Of a stretch of DNA of 64,000 nt, positions 40,354-55,535 are shown one piece after another. Every line of letters starts with the position of its first letter. Within the stretch, counting starts at the first letter, position 1. The position numbers were made by a program, and so were the translations under genes. The stretch is taken from contig CM119264.1 in the NCBI GenBank assembly GCA_051294375.1, positions 8,528,211 to 8,592,210 of the forward strand, written 5' to 3'. This DNA comes from Paraspadella gotoi (taxonomy: Eukaryota; Chaetognatha). The notes beneath the pieces were generated by a model. The model was given only the letters and a program-made list of their open reading frames with translations. It ran no database searches and was not told where the DNA came from.

Positions 40354-41785
40354 GATTCATGTCCGAATCAAGATATGTTCCGGGACCTGGGATTAATTTC
40401 AGTTCATGAATTAATCGATTAGATTGCTTTTTTGATTATTTGATTAGTCAGTTTCATCGACTTATTGATTCATTGAGTCATGTATTTTTTGCTTTACTAA
40501 ATCAATTCATTAAATCATTGATTTATTGATTTTTTAATTGATCAATCATAACATCTTTAAATGGATCATTGATTGATTGATTGATCTAGCTTTATCCTCA
40601 CCAGGATTCTTGTTCCTCAACGGGTCAGGATAACGACCTGACAGAATCGCCTCCGGTGACTGAAAAAAAAATTTAAAAAGGGGGAAAACCATTTTTTTTT
40701 AGTTCTAAACTTTAAACAAAAGAAGAGGTTTACGAGAAAAACAAACAAAAAGTCGTCGTCGCTCGGTGTCTCCATAGTCGCCGTCGTCGTCGTCGTCGTC
40801 GTCCGGTTCCCACTCAGTCTCTGTTTCGCTCCGCGTCTCCCTCTCGTTCGCCCTCGGCTTGGAATCAATAATGCAGCGACTTCGCCTACGGTTTGTTTAC
40901 AGAGAATCGATCCCCCTTTCCCTACCCTGTCTCTCTGTCTCTGTCGCTCTCTGAGAAGATATATATTATATTAGAAGAGAGACGAAAAATTTCGGATTGA
41001 GAGTTCGATTTTTGTTTCTGACGAGAGAGAGAGATGATGGGTCTGCAAGACGGCAGCTGCCGAATGGGAGAAGGAGGAGGAGAGGAGGGGAGGGAGAAAG
41101 AGGGATGAGAGGAAGGGACGAAACGATCTATGAGGAGGCGAAGGAGGAGACGATAAGACGCGAGAATATGAGAGGGTAAGTCAGGCGTTCCGAAACTGTT
41201 GAAAAATAAGGGGAAGGTTAGGGTTATCATTAAGCCGGGCGGTTAACGGCTGGTCTCCAGCGTTTGGTAGGCGGGGAGACGGGAGGATGATTGTGGGTTG
41301 ATAGATTAATTAAAAGGGTGGCAGGGGGAAGGGGAGAGGATGTCCCGGCTCGAAGCTCGTATCCGACGTCTATACGTTAACATAACAAAATAAACAAAAA
41401 AAAAAAAAAGCGCGCAAAGAAAAACAAAAAAAACATAGGAAAAAAATTGTTGTTAAATCGAAAATTGGGAGAAGACCCGAATGAAGATAGGGAGAGAGAA
41501 GAGACGATGATACGAGATACTTTCATCCTCTCTCTCTCTCTCTCTCTCTTCCCTCTCTCATCTCTCTTCTCTTCTTCTCTCTCTCTATAGACTACCCCGA
41601 CTGTATACAGTTTGATAATTTTTGTAGGATTGATGCGTTTTAGTATTTATACTTTGTATAACCAAAAAAGCGGTTTGATTGTCACCTTGAATGACTTTTT
41701 CTTGTCATCTAGAACTCGGAGATATTTTTTGAGGATACTCGGCTTGGCCTTTTGAAAGGAACCTTCACTACCAGTTAATTGTTTT

Positions 41786-42210
41786 TGGTATTTCAGAGAA
41801 TTTCTGGGTACTCATGGTATGAAAATGAATGTTAAATTTTTATTAAACTCCGTACGATAAGAAAAAAGGACTAAAAATATTCGCGGCTATTGGAGATGTT
41901 TAGTATATGAATTGGTAAACCGAAAATAAAGGCAAGCTGGAGATTGAGATTATTTGAACAGATGACGAATTTTCGCCAATGAAAAAAGGCAACCTCCCGG
42001 CGGGATAATCATCCAACTGTTGTCCTCGATGGACGTATAATTTCCTCTTGTAGACGTAAAAGCATTGGATTGGGGAGAGGAGATAAGGTTTGATTTTTTA
42101 AAACGGTGAATGAATTGGCAAGCGGAAGTAATGGATCTCGACGTCAGGAGAAAATAGACCGTAGAGATTTTCTTCTATCAAAGCGATAAAGATTTTGACA
42201 GAAATGGTAA
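41786..42210. repeat. indel-rich copy of 33.09-33.42 kb
   Basis: Same ordered landmarks as the 33.1 kb segment, but about 100 bp longer because of scattered insertions (for example extra GAGA, GGCAAC and CGGCGGG strings). Confidence 0.8.
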
Positions 42211-45200
42211 ATGAGGATGAGGGATGGATGGAAGAGAAAAGGAATGAGACCTATGAGTTTATATGATATATGGTTACAGATTCAGAGAGTTTTTTACCGG
42301 AAAAAGGTGAAGGGCTTAGTAAAGAAATGCAGGCTGAAAACTGTAAACTTTCATTTTCTCATAATTGTGCAAATAAGCTCAAAGAGCAACGACCCAACGA
42401 GGAGTTTTCTTCTTTTTCAAAGTGATACTAAATCAAATATAGACCACACGATGGGTGATAAGATCAAAAAATAACATTTTTTGTTTTAGTTTTTTTAAAA
42501 ATCATTTGTGGAAAGACGAAACAACCAGGCGAATGTAGGACCGGTTTACGAAATGGTTTTTTAAGAGGGCAGGACATCTGGATTTTTGATTATAACTTTT
42601 AACCAAAAAAAAAAAAAAGCGCAAGAAGATAACTGGTCGTGTATCAGTAGCCAAAAAAAGACAGAAAAGTATTAGACCAACGATTTCGTGCCAGGGGGAT
42701 TGAAGAACGAGAGAGAAAGAAAAAGAGAGGAGAGGAGTAGAGAAAGAGAAGGAACAAGAAAGAGAAAAAAAAAATTGAAAAAATGAAAAAAAGAGAAAAG
42801 AAAAAGGGAAAATGGAATGAAATAAGAGAAGAAAGATATAGGAACAAAGAAAGAAGAAGAGAGTATAACAAAAGGAACACGGAGAAGGAAGAGAAAGAAA
42901 AGAGAAGAAGAAGAAAAGTAATAAAGAGTAGGAGGGAGAATGAAAGCAAGACAGAAAGAAAGAATGGAAAGAAAGATATAAGAGCGAAGGATGAATATGA
43001 TGACAGGAAGAGGAAAAGAAAAAAAAAAAGAGAGAGAACGAATTAAACGACAACCAGAAGAAAGAAAGAGAAGAAAAGGAAAGAATGAGAAGAGAAGAAG
43101 AGGAGGGACGAAGAGAGGAGAGAGCGAGAGAGGAGAAGACGGGGGAAGAGAGAGGGAGGAGGAGAGAGATGGGGATTAGAAAGGTTTTCGACTTTATGGC
43201 TTCAAAGGAATCAAGAAGGATTTTAAGAAAATACGCCTAATGTGAAACTGTTGGTGCGACGAGTTCCGTGCAGAACGTCGCGGTTGGTGCCCGAGTAGTT
43301 GAGAGTAGGAGTTAGCGAAGGGAGATATGGGAGAGTGGGGGAGAGGATGCAAAGAGATCATTCTCAGGTCGGCAACGCGAAAAAAGTCTGTGAGGCAGAA
43401 GTGAGGGGAATGTGGCGAAGTCAGCAAGTGGGAGTGACAGGTTTGGGAGACCCGGCGTTGGGCGCAGAGGAGAAAAGAAGAAACTCGGAGCGATTTAATG
43501 AGGTGGACGGTTGCGCGATGGAGTGTGGCAGATGGTTGCAGGACAGTTAAGAAATGAAGACAAGATACGAGGCATATCGCCAGGGAGAGGTCGCTATAGG
43601 GCGATGGGAGAGCCACGTCTATGGTTGGCAAAATGGGTTTCTACCGAGTTGAAAAAGACCGTTTTTTCGTAATACACAAGTTTAACCTCGCGATATTTAA
43701 ACAGATTGAGATACAAACGTAATAAAACAACAATTATAAAAATATACAGAAGTTATCAGCGTCTGGAATAGGACTAAGATTTTGTTGCCATAATATGCTT
43801 TACTGCATTTCATTTCGAACTTGCGGTTAGCTTTTCAAGCATTAACGGAACATCAAAATTCATGTTAAAACTACCAAGGAATGAAACATAATCTCTTATT
43901 TTTAAGCCCAAAGATATCTTGTCTCAATATTTTTTTCTAAACTCAGGACCTTTTATTCACACAATACCGTATTTATTCCAATATCTCGTTGACTGAATTA
44001 CGGTTACCAACTGATACGACCAGGTTATGTATCGAAACAATGTCTCCACTTCTCTTTCTCGGAATCTGACTTCATTTCGCCTCAAGCCAACGCGTCCACA
44101 CTCTCAGAATGACCGACTTTCAGAGCCGCTCATCTCTTGCCCGCCGTGCTCAACGCACGTCTCCGCTCTATAACTCCCCCTCGCGCCGTCGTTCAAAATC
44201 GCAATTATCTTGGTTTTTTCTGTTTTCTAGTCCAAGAAGATTCCAGATCCTTCGAGGCAAAAGCAGATCTGCCAGCTCTTTTTTTTTTCTTCCCGGATGA
44301 TTCCGAAAAGCCTCGAGGGAACTGAACAGGCGAAGGGACCGGAGAAGTGAAGGTGAGCTCGGGGAGGGGAGAAGGTAGATCTTGAGAGTCGCGACGTCGG
44401 AGATGACGAGATATACGGGTGGGATGTGATATAAGTCAAAGAGTGGAAGGAACGAACTTATGGTGTGAGGAAGTTATTTATGAGGTGGGGGCGAAATATC
44501 AGAACGAATGGATTAGATTTTCGACGAAAAATATGACAAGAAGAACAAAGAGGGGTGCGAATAATGGACGGAACGGTAAACTGTTGAATTGCGGGAAGGA
44601 CCGATGACGAAGGCGGACGGAGAAAAAGGTAGGTATGACAGTGACGTAGGTTGATATTTGTTGAAGGTAATTAAGAAAGTTTCTTAACTTAATGATAAAA
44701 ACTTAAATTTAATGTGCACGGTTATGAACGACGGAACCCGAACGATGTCCTGACGCTCAATCACTACGAAGCCAAGACTGGTGATCGAAGTCAGGATCAC
44801 GGGTTTGAATTAAATGAAATAAAAAAATAAAAATTAGATTAAACAAGAAGATTTAACAGTCGATTTTGGTCGACGAAGTTGATTAAAGAAAAGGATAAAG
44901 ACGCAGCAGATGTCCTTTCTGTTTTAGTCTGCAGCCAGAACGGGACTAGTAAGCTTGACGGAAGAGCAAAACTCTATAAGTCATTTCTCGAGTAGGGGTC
45001 TGTGGTACGGTGATCTAGTCGATGAGTCCTTGGTCATCGGTTGGTCCGAACTTACAGGTTAAACAATTAAACACAATGGAAAAAGTGAACGTGGAGCAGA
45101 GAAGAAGACGAGGGATCTACTGAGATGATTTTAGATCCTAGTTGGAATTAAAATGTTATAGGAGCCAAGATTACAATTTGATCAGCGAGATTTTAGCCAG

Positions 45201-48200
45201 GGGTAAATATGGGTGACCGATGAATTTAACTACCTGGACATATCTGCTATCTGGACATAACTTGACCCGAAGATCAAGCAAAAAAAGCTAACGAGATCAA
45301 AATGAGTAAAAAAGAAATATGAATGCATAATTTATAGCTCGAAACGGCTCTTACAATAATTAAGGACATGTGTATAAATGGCAAAAGAAAATATTGGAAA
45401 CTATTATTTAAAACAAACTATTTAACAGATAACCTAATAGACTACGAGGGGCTAGTATGAATGATATTTTCACCATGTACATTTCCTAAATTATATAATT
45501 GAATAGCTGTTGTGGTAATTAGTCAATTAATCTAAAATAACAAGTTCATGGACGAAATTCATTTTCAATTTCCTTTACTAATAGGAATTGGGAAAGGTTT
45601 TCTCGTGAGTCTTACTCGCACTTGGATGGTCTAATATTTTATATTTACAAGGTGAGTAGGTTTCAGAAAAACCGGTTATATAAGTATACTATATTTTTCA
45701 CTATTTTTGTAATTCTTTCAAGACCAAAAACAACATCAGTAAAATTTAATTAAAAACATGTTTAAATTATAAATAAAGAAATTGATGGAATGATTTTTGG
45801 CGAAAAAAAATATTTTGAAACTTTAAGGAATAAGTGAATTATGAGGGTCAAGGGGCGAAAAGAAAATGTGTGCAATTCTAAAAAAATGGAGCGGGTGCGA
45901 GGCGACTTCGATGTTGTATCTACGATGGCTTGATTGTTGTTGTGGTGTATTGTTTTTGAATATGGTTTAGATTTTCTGATGCAAGAAAACCATTGGATTC
46001 TACAAATGAGTCAGTGGGTCCAGGGATAATAAATTTTTGTCCAACAATTTAAAAAAAAAAATGTGGGTATCAACTTTATAATTAGGGCTTTGTATTGAGG
46101 AGACGAATACACGCCGGGCAAAGAAATTAATAGAGAGAGGTGTAAATAAGTTAGAAAGTAAAGTTATAATACGGATGCATACATCTGAGAGGAAAGTGAT
46201 ATGGTCTCAATAAATGACCAGAAAAAAATTTCTTGCAAGTCTTATTTTTAGAAGAGTATAGTATGTGTGACGCAGACAGAAATAGAGTGAGATATCCCGC
46301 TTTGCCGAAATTGTTTTTATAAGCAAAGATTTTAAACTTTTAATTTTATTTAATAACTTTGGAAGAAGAAAGCCACAGCTAATAACGAGACAGCGAAGGC
46401 GGGTGCAATGGTGGGATGTGAGATGGGTATACAAATTAAAAGCCCTAATCATAGGACACTTTTAAGGAGTTATGAAATTAATCCAGTAAATCTTTACACA
46501 GCTTTGTTTAAACTCAGGAAGTAAAAGAGGTATAACAGTTTTTGCTTTTCAAAATTTCGTTGAAGACATATGAAATTTTTTCTCTTTTCTTTTAAAGAGA
46601 AATTGATGTTAGACAACGATTTTATTATTAAGATCTGACAACTGGTTTCGATCTAGAGATTTATCGGAAGTAGTTTTCATCACGCGCTTTGTGTAGATCT
46701 TTAGAAACTACATCAGAAATAAGGACACAACTGAATTACATATATTTTTTACTTATTAAATTTTTTTTATCGCCTTAAAAATGCTTATGATTTACAGTTA
46801 AGAGTTAAATAAACAAGAAAAATCTTTAAATGTGTATTTGACCATATAAATTATATAGTTTAAATATAAGACATGAGTATCACGAATACAAGAAAACTGA
46901 TTTTACGGCTTGATGGTATAAACTGTCTGGAATCTTACCTTTTTGTTCATCTGATTTAAGAAAAATAAAAAATCGATGCTTTTTCCTATCGTATTAAAAC
47001 TGGCAAACTAAAAAGCTTGACACACGTGCCGCGTTGTTATCGTATTAGAAGAGAGAAGTTGGTAAAACGAATAAAAAGACAAAATAATGATAGCTACGAA
47101 AATATTGAAAAGCCAAAAATCATGTATTAATTTGAATATTGATAATTTTTTTTTAAAAATGATAGCCGAGGCCAATTTAATTTTATTATTTTCATCCATT
47201 GTTAAGTTGAAGAAAAAATATTTGCTGTAATAGCATTGAAGGGTTCATTGAAGCTGACTTAATTGATGAAATTTTTTAGATTTTTCTGCCCCCATTTCAC
47301 AAGGAATATTTAAAAGTCATGGCTTATCTGTCCAGTATAAGAGTCACAACGTAGTTATTGTACCTTTCTGCAACCATGCTTCCACATGTTTCTTTTATTG
47401 TCGCCTTTCAATGTATTAAATTAAAAAATAAATTTGTGACGAACATCGGGCGTAGTAAGAGTAGAATGCCATAGGTCGTAAAGCTTACTGTATAACAACC
47501 TCACTTCCGGACTCGAAATATAATTCATGCAAGAGGTCGTTCATTGGCATCTATATTAGAGAACCTTAACTCTACATCTATTCATCTAATTTCTTTAGTT
47601 CGATTTACTGATGACAGAGCTGCATATCGTATCAGAACTATGGACATAGTAACCTTTAATGCTTAATAAAGAAATTTATCATATCCTTCACCACGTCTAT
47701 TCAGTGGTAATAACATAAATCAACATAATACAAAAAAAGATTTGCATTGAGGATCATTCGCTTGGAGGTATCAAATAGGCATATGAAATAACTAGTATGA
47801 AAAGCGTTTCAAAAACCGGATAATCCACAAAAAGGAACCAATATAAAATATTGCAAACGCAGTAAATCATTGTTGTTCTTATTAGCACGCGGGCCACAAC
47901 AAAGCGAAGGTAAACTGATCTAATCGGATCGCCCCGATTATACACTGTAGGTATTAAGCCCGGAAACCAACTACGCCCAGCCCCGAGGATCGCAATATGG
48001 AATAATTTGAGGGCTGAGAACAGCGTTCATCTTATATGTGAAGAATTCTTGATGAGTGCCCTGTAATGTCCACTATTACGCGCGCCACCGCCTCGATGGC
48101 GTGTGAGGCCATCTAAAAGCAGCACCCCAACCGGCGACGGATGCCATCGACGCACGGGGGCGTAGCGAAGAAGAGAAATAATATGGAGGCTTAAAATCTA

Positions 48201-50435
48201 AAAGGTGGACCTGGAGTCCGAGTACCGCAGAGCGTAGTCAGAAAAAGAGAGACGAGAGGACAGGATTCCTAGAGGAAAGATTTGAGAGAGAAAGGATGGA
48301 ATGAATATGCATGTCATAATGAATAAGTAATCAGGCAAAAAAAAAAGTAGGTTAGTGTATAGCGTGACATTATTGTGAAATTATCATGTAGGATTGGGAT
48401 GCATATTACATAGGTGGATCAGAAAAGGGGAAAATACACATTGGAAGAAAGTAAAGCAGAGAGTCACTGGAGCAAGAAGACGACAAAAGAGGACAAGAAC
48501 ATATAGAAGGATTAAAGCAAAGCAGAGGTTTTTGGTTTATGATTGCAGCAAAAGGGAGAATTTCTCTTAAAAAGAAGTGTAATCTTCCAGATTAGATAGG
48601 AAGTAGAACCTATTTCTGTCAAAATATAAATGCACAAACGAAAGAGAAGAGTCGTCTGCTTTTAGTAACGAACGGACGGTTAACCATTCAACCTAGAGAA
48701 GGAAAGCAGAAGCAATAGTATCATACGGGTCATTCAATTCGTAGGGAATTTGCCCGGCGAGTATATTCTCTTCCGGTCGACAGTATTCGCCCGGGATGGG
48801 AAGACAACGACCTTTTACGAAGGATCGGAGCGCGCCTTCGATTTTCAATTACCGAAGAGAATGAGAAAGGAAAGAGGGATTGAGAGAGAGCGAGAGGAGA
48901 GTATGGCGGGGGGCGGTTTATGGATTAAAGCCTCCACTTTCATAGAAAGAATTATAGGAAAGATGGAAGCGATTGTTAAGGGTTTTATTCTCTTAATGGA
49001 ATGTTAAGGACCCGAAAAAAAACAAAAAGATGGTTAAGATCGATTCTTGTGAGATAGAGGAAGAGAGAGGAGAAGGAGATGAGAGAGAGAGGAGAGAGAA
49101 AGAGAGAGAGACTGAAAGTGAAGTGAGGACGACGCAGGTGGAAGAGAGAGAGAGAGAGAAGGAGAAGAGAATCACGTGCTGCGAGGATGTAGTATGAAGA
49201 TGGCTGACGAAGGGTGATGGTGGGTGATGTGTAAAGACCGCGGAGGAGGCATATGGATCTCGCTAGAGGAGAAACATAGCCTGCGGGGGTTGGTAGATAT
49301 CACTCCTCGGGGCCCTGACGAACTGGTGTGAGCGTGTGTGACCGATCCTGCATGGTCAGAGGCCGCTCGTCTGACGAATTCGTCATCAGGTCTGCGATGC
49401 CGCCGCACGCAGCCACCGGAAGGTCGGATTATCAAATTGTGCGAGCTCAGCAGTGCAAGCAGGAGAGTGGAGAGGAGAGATGAGAGAGGGTTGGGAGAGG
49501 GTTACAGTGGAACGCAATGGGGTCGGGTCCGGGTGAAGATGTGTGATGGGATGGAGGAGAGAGGAGGGGAGTGAGGAAGTGAAACAGGAGAGAGAGAAGG
49601 AGAGGAGAGCAGATGTGATCGAGAGAAGAGAGAGAGAGAGAGAGAGTGGCGAAAAAGCCCCGACCACTCAGCCCCGGTGGCGGAGAAGTCGTAGACCCCT
49701 CCACCGACGAATGGGCCCCAGATCCGCAGACAGATGAAGGGTATGATTATTAATGTAAAATTGGAGGCCCCCGAAGATTCCGCGGCCTTCGATGGCACTC
49801 CCCCCCCCTCATCTCCCCCCTCTTCCCCTTTCCCGAAATAGCCTGATCGAAGGAGAAGAATGTTTTTAGAAGTGAGAGGAAGAGAGGGAGAGAATTTGGA
49901 GAGGATGAAGAGAGATAGGAGAAATTGAGAGTGGGAGGCGGTAAAGGGGGTGTTTAGGGTGCGGAGGGATTTGATGGTTCTAAAAGGGGTGTGAACGGTG
50001 TGGGGGGTACAAATGAATGGAAGAACAGAATAGAAAGAGAGGGAAGATGATGACTGAGTATAGAGCAAAACAAAAAGAGGGGAGTCAGCATTTCTATGTA
50101 TAAATCCCCCAAAACAATTCATTACACTCTTACAGTGAACCGTCCTATCATCTCTTTCTTCCTCCTTAACTTCTGTGTCTTGCAGTGTTGCGCTCTCTGC
50201 TCGCTCCTCTCTCTCCTTCCGTGCACATTCCTCCTTCTATTTCTATCAGCTTTCATTTCTCCTTCCTCCCCTTTGCTTCATCACGATTATCGCACCCCTG
50301 AATTAATGACATTACGGTAGAATACATAGTTGACCTAAAACATATATGAGAAAGGTGTTAGTGTGGTGTTTGATGCAGCGCTCTCAGGCTATTTATTTTA
50401 CGGTGATATTGAGGTATTAGTGGCAATCGATAGTG
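42211..50435. other. long stretch without supportable genes
   Basis: 42.7-43.2 kb is purine-rich (GAAAGA-type). 43.2-44.7 kb and 48.1-50.1 kb are mixed GA-rich sequence with broken frames. 44.7-48.0 kb is AT-rich and plain. Frames in 49.3-49.8 kb contain protein-like snippets (for example GGGVYDFSATG on the minus strand) but no splice-bounded exon, and the sequence quality looks poor. I see no RNA gene here. Confidence 0.55.
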
Positions 50436-53400
50436 TCATTCCATAGAAAAAGTCCGTCCCATTTTCTGCTCCTGATTCCTTATAGTTGTTCGGAATTCCT
50501 GTAAGAGGATCCGGTCGTGCGTGCGGAGCGCAGCTCTCAGAGGTGTTGAACCCGTTTTTTCTTCCTCTGTTTCCACTTCATACTCCCAAGGGCCAACTAA
50601 AAAGCAACCCGAGATAGGTGAGGCGTAAAATTTATATGGCAAATGAGATTTCTGGTGTGGCTTTCCCGGGTAAAACTAAGTGCCGGCTCCCTGGCCGCAT
50701 CAGATCTCGAACGGCGAGCGCGTCAGGACTGACACCCAGTCCGACAGATGCGCGGACCGAGCGCGAAATGCTGACTGGTTGTGACCTCCGCTTAGTACTC
50801 GCGGACCAGCACGCCAACCTTAAAAACTTAATAGGCTTTAAACAATTGCTTTCTAGCCGAGATCTCGCTCTCGTGGAGCTGTCTGTCTCAAAGACTCTGT
50901 AAAGTGGCAACCGAATAGGAGTCGTTACGGGCACGAGCGGTGCCGCGCGTCCCACTCTCCTCTATGACTCGGCTCCTCCTCGAGAGGCGCCAGCGTTTGA
51001 CCACGGATCTCAAAGACTATTGGTTAAAGGGTTCCCGCTAGCGGAGACTATTGTAAAACTTACGTGTTAAAGTATGTTAAACATGTTTCTTAGCAGAGCG
51101 AGAGGACTAGTAGTGCCGTGGGGTACAGAATTTTCCTTTATTATAGATGCAAATTTTTTTTTTATGTGCTTACTTTTCCGGGTTCTCTGTTAGGTTAGCG
51201 GTAGACATCTTAAAACTCAGGTGTCTGTGAAAACCAACAAAAAGGTTTTGAAAGAAAATAGACCAAGTTTAGTAGTGAAAATTAAATGCGAGAGAGGGAT
51301 CGAGCAAATAAGCGAGCACAAAATATTTTCTCTACTCAGGTTCATACAGGACCTATGTTCCGGTTTGAACGGCGAGTGCAAATTGCTCATAATACTCGCC
51401 CAGATACTCGTTTGAGCGGTTATACCCCTGGTTTCTTCTTCGGTTTGTTATGGTCCATATCCGTGATCGTGCTCTCGCTACTCCTCTTGCTCTCTATCTC
51501 CGTACTTTGCTGCTCTCTCTCTGGTCTTCCCTACTCTCGGGCTAAGTCCTGGGAATAACAACAGGAAACAGTTTGGGGCGGGCGTGATTTTAGGTGGAGT
51601 AGCAAAAGGAGCTTTTCAGTCAAGGTCAGAGATACTCTCGGGACGGCAGATTAGAAATATCACAGAATACACAAATACTCGAACTATCGAAGGAAACAGA
51701 ATCGAAAATTATAGACTATTAATATATTAGTGCCAGGGTCGGCAATATCAATACGGGTCCGAATTTCTTTTTCCAGGGGCCTTTCCATTAAGGCGATTGC
51801 GTATTTAATCCGCACCCAACCCTGTTCTCTGTAAGGTCTATCTCTTATGAAATTGGCTAACATACTTCAAACTCACTTGTGAGGTGTAAAAAAATCTGTC
51901 CTCGCTTTAAAAATTGATCCCAAAACATCCTTCCGTTTTCGGATTCGCCCCATTACCTGTGAATTGCTCTTTCCGTAGTCCGAGGTGTTCTCCTGCTGTC
52001 CTATGTCATTACCTTCCTCCCCGTAAAGAGCAAAAAAGTATGATTTTACAGACAATATAAGGTCAATAGTGTAGCAGCATCGTAACTAAGGAAAAGAACT
52101 GAATAACTCCGGTTTATCTTACTCTTGGTTTCTCAACTCTCTCTTGTTACATCTAAGATTATTCCTTCCTCTGCTCGTCACTCGCTACCTTTGCGTCCTT
52201 GCAATCTCCGTGAAAATATAGATTCCGACACCCTAGACAGATAATCTCTCATCAGCTCGATTTTTGATTCTCGGATCGTATCGCCGGTATCTCTCTTCTT
52301 CCTCGTGCCAGCCCCGATGAGAGCGAGTAGTCACTGGAGACGATTCTGTCTGACATGGCTACGGAGGATGGAGCGCAGAGTTCCGATAGCTCGTGCGTGC
52401 TTGTATAGGTGAAGATTCACATTGTTTCTATTAATTTGTGAGAAACTCTATTCGGATTGAAGAATACGAGATTATAAATTTGTGTTTTCCAGAACGGTGT
52501 TGGCCTGCTATGATGGGCGGCCACTTATATATGAGTTGTAGTTGCTATTTTACGTTCACTGCGCACACTTGTAGATTCAGGCGCTATTTTGCATGGTGTT
52601 TTTTCCTCTGAAAATCGTTGATATTTCATTTTTTCATTTTTTCTCGCTTTTGTGGTTCGTGGATTTGGTTCGGTGTTAGTGGTGGCATATATATTAGGTT
52701 ACCATCACCTTCGGCTCCTCATTCTCTTGCACCGTCGACATTTGCCCTTGCTTTGGTGACGCGCACACTGTTTTCTTTCCCTCGCAAAGTATTTGATTCC
52801 CGCGGAAGTATGATGTATATAACGTGTAGAGGTTTATGAACGAGCTGCTCGGTACTCACTCCATTAAATAATTTTTCTTGCTTTCCAGTTTTTTCCTCAT
52901 TAATCTCATATTTTTTCTCGGGTTCACATTTATTTAATATTTAATACATTGTTATTAATATTTAAACTATATCTGGATAATATTTAATACTTTGCAATAT
53001 GTAATAATTGTAAAAAATATATTGAAATAGATGATTAAGATAGTTTATGTAAGTGTTAATCGGATCTCTCCGGAATTTATTATTCATTCTCATGTTCGTA
53101 CATTTCTTATCTTATTGGTTTTTTCGCTCCTACTGCCACCTCTCCTCCTCGGGATGTTGGTTCTAAATAATAAAATATACTTTGAAATGATATAATTAAA
53201 ATAGATTACTCGGGAGGCGAATAGAAGATTAAAATACCAACTTCGTATCTTGTTATCCGGTCTATTAGTCCACTCCTCTTCGATACTCGTCATTCATTTC
53301 ATCGGTAGTCCGCGAAAACATAACATGACACATGAAATTTACTCTTTGTTCCACTCCGGGAGGTCAGCGCCCATCGCCCACATTCGATCGTGCTTTCAAA

Positions 53401-55121
53401 TTTCTCACAAATTTCACACCAAAATATAACAGACGTGAAACAGCGGAGGTTTTTCCTTTTCTTCTCCCGTCTTCTACGCACCGTATCCACGGCCGCTCAA
53501 GGTCTTGGTACGCGATCGGCATCCGCTGAAGGGGCGCGTCAAGCTCTTGTCTAAAGATAGCTTTCTCAATGGGCGCGAATCAAAGCTTGCTAAAGAGGCG
53601 CGTGTTTGCTTCGCAAGACTGTTACGAAGGGAGGCGCGTTCCCTTCTTGTTAGCCGATTTTCATGCTCGCTCGATCAAGATCAATGTTTCAACGGCGGAG
53701 ACCTGAAGGGAAGTATAATGGGTTTCAGTTCAGATGTGGCAACATTTAATCGCATTAGATTTGCACGGATTTGTGGGTATGATTAATGCTTGAAAATTAG
53801 TTCATCGGAGTTAAATACCGAAGGTACGAGAACTTATTAGAGATTAATAATTAAGATCGGAGGAAGGATTGCAGAGGAGAGTCATCTGAGTATTTTTATC
53901 CTTGCGTTTATTACTCAAAATCGAAAATTTTTCAAATTAAATCATTTTTGATCAGTTATTGCAATTTTTTTAATTTTGAATCAATGCATAACATCTTTAA
54001 ATGGATCTCATTGATATGAATTGATTCGATTTAGTGATTTATCCTCAGACCAGAGGAGGAAGATTTGGTGGTATAGATTACGCATCAGACCGGGAGGCAA
54101 GTAGAGAATAATATCAAGAACAATACAACGGCATCCATTGAGCATGAAGAAATCGAATGACAGGCCTTCACCTCTCCGTCATGTTGAACATGGGAAACCG
54201 CGAAAAAGATCATGTTTGTGAAACATAAGGTGCGGTAACCCACCGCCGAGAAAGTTTTTCATGACCATATTTTTTTGTAGCGTTCTTTCCTAAACCTCTT
54301 GTTTTAAACAAATCTCCCGTGCCATACCGCAGCTTTACCCCTCAGATTCTTCGATCGAAAACTAACACCTCTAAACAAAAATAAGTCCTCCGTTTCGTTC
54401 TTCGCTCGCTCTCCTCTCTTCTCTCTCTCTCTCCTCTCATCTCTCATCTTCGGTATATGTCTCTCTCTCCCCCCGCATTCCTCCTTCCCGTTATTATAAA
54501 GGTTTCGATCTTGTGCCTGTCTGCAAGGCCCCGATCGCCTCGGCCCGTCCATAAGTTGCGCCGTCGTGGGGTTGTCGTTTCCGAATACAGTCATTGAGAT
54601 CTGTTGCCGGCTTCTCTCACTTCGAGTCCTTCTGCTTTCTCTCGTCGCACTGCCGCGTGCCGGTCTCCAGACCTCCCTTAAGTCCTTCGTGTACCTCGGC
54701 GCTCGACGCACCGGAATCCCGCGGTGAAAACTATGTCGGCAACCGAATCTGAAAGGTAATAAGTGAATCATCGCCCGCGAGGAATGCGGAAGCTTTCCGG
54801 ACCACCGCGGATCACCCCCATAACTTGAGGGTTATGATTTACAGAGAACTCGATCGCGACTCCCCCGTTTCACCTAACCTTTTCCTCTGCTGTCTTTCTG
54901 TCGCATCTTGCTCGTCTCGTTTTGTCTCTGTCGTCATTTACTTCATGTCTCCTCTCTCTCATCCATACTCTCGGTCTCGTGGCCCCCTCATCCTCATCTC
55001 TCATACTTCTCTCCTACTATCATTGACTCCTCGGCTCTCTCTCCTCTCTCTCGTCTCTCTCTTCTCTCTCGTTCTTCTTCCCTCAATCTCCATTCCGGAT
55101 CCGTCTCGCCATTCCACTCAT
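50436..55121. other. error-rich near-copy region
   Basis: Mosaic of indel-laden copies of 33.7-35.9 kb material and unplaced sequence. Open frames are short and none has convincing splice borders. A minus-strand stretch at 54.5-54.75 kb has GC-rich, coding-like composition with apparent frameshifts; I could not assign it. Confidence 0.55.
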
Positions 55122-55146
55122 NNNNNNNNNNNNNNNNNNNNNNNNN
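55122..55146. other. assembly gap (25 N)
   Basis: Fixed-size N run within a CT-rich block. Confidence 0.98.
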
Positions 55147-55188
55147 TCTTGCTTCTTGTCTTCTTTATTTGTATCCTCTTCTCTCTCT

Positions 55189-55248
<60 letters not shown>

Positions 55249-55359
55249 TCTCCTCTCTCTCGTTCTCTCTACTCTCTCTCGTTTCTTCTTCCTCATTCCA
55301 TTCCGTCCGTTCTCGCCCATTCCATCTTACCCTATGGGTCTCGGTCATGTTCAATCTGT

Positions 55360-55535
55360 TTGTGACGTTATTATGGCGGGAGTGTACCTGCAGTCCGCTG
55401 ACGAACCAGCCCTGGCTCCCTTTCTCGCGTGCTGGCGGAGGACTACCGAGGGCGTGCGGGGACAGGCTTGCGCAAAAGCTATCGGACCCAGGACGTTGCC
55501 CTGCAGAGGACGAATAATAAGAGGCGGTGACGGGG
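55360..55535 (-). pseudogene. SHIPPO-repeat exon copy 1 (frame broken)
   Basis: Collinear with the 55.77-55.88 kb copy but longer, with extra bases throughout that break the frame. The flanking acceptor-like CTGCAG and donor-like GGGTAAG are recognisable. Confidence 0.45.

Larger units (their letters stand above)
39441..41785. other. copy block plus unique spacer
   Basis: 39.47-40.50 kb is a copy of 34.34-35.85 kb. 40.5-41.78 kb is unique: a GATT-rich patch (40470-40600), a (CGT)n run at 40777-40803, GA-rich patches and a CT array at 41526-41590. Apart from the candidate exon at 40.26 kb no gene is seen. Confidence 0.6.
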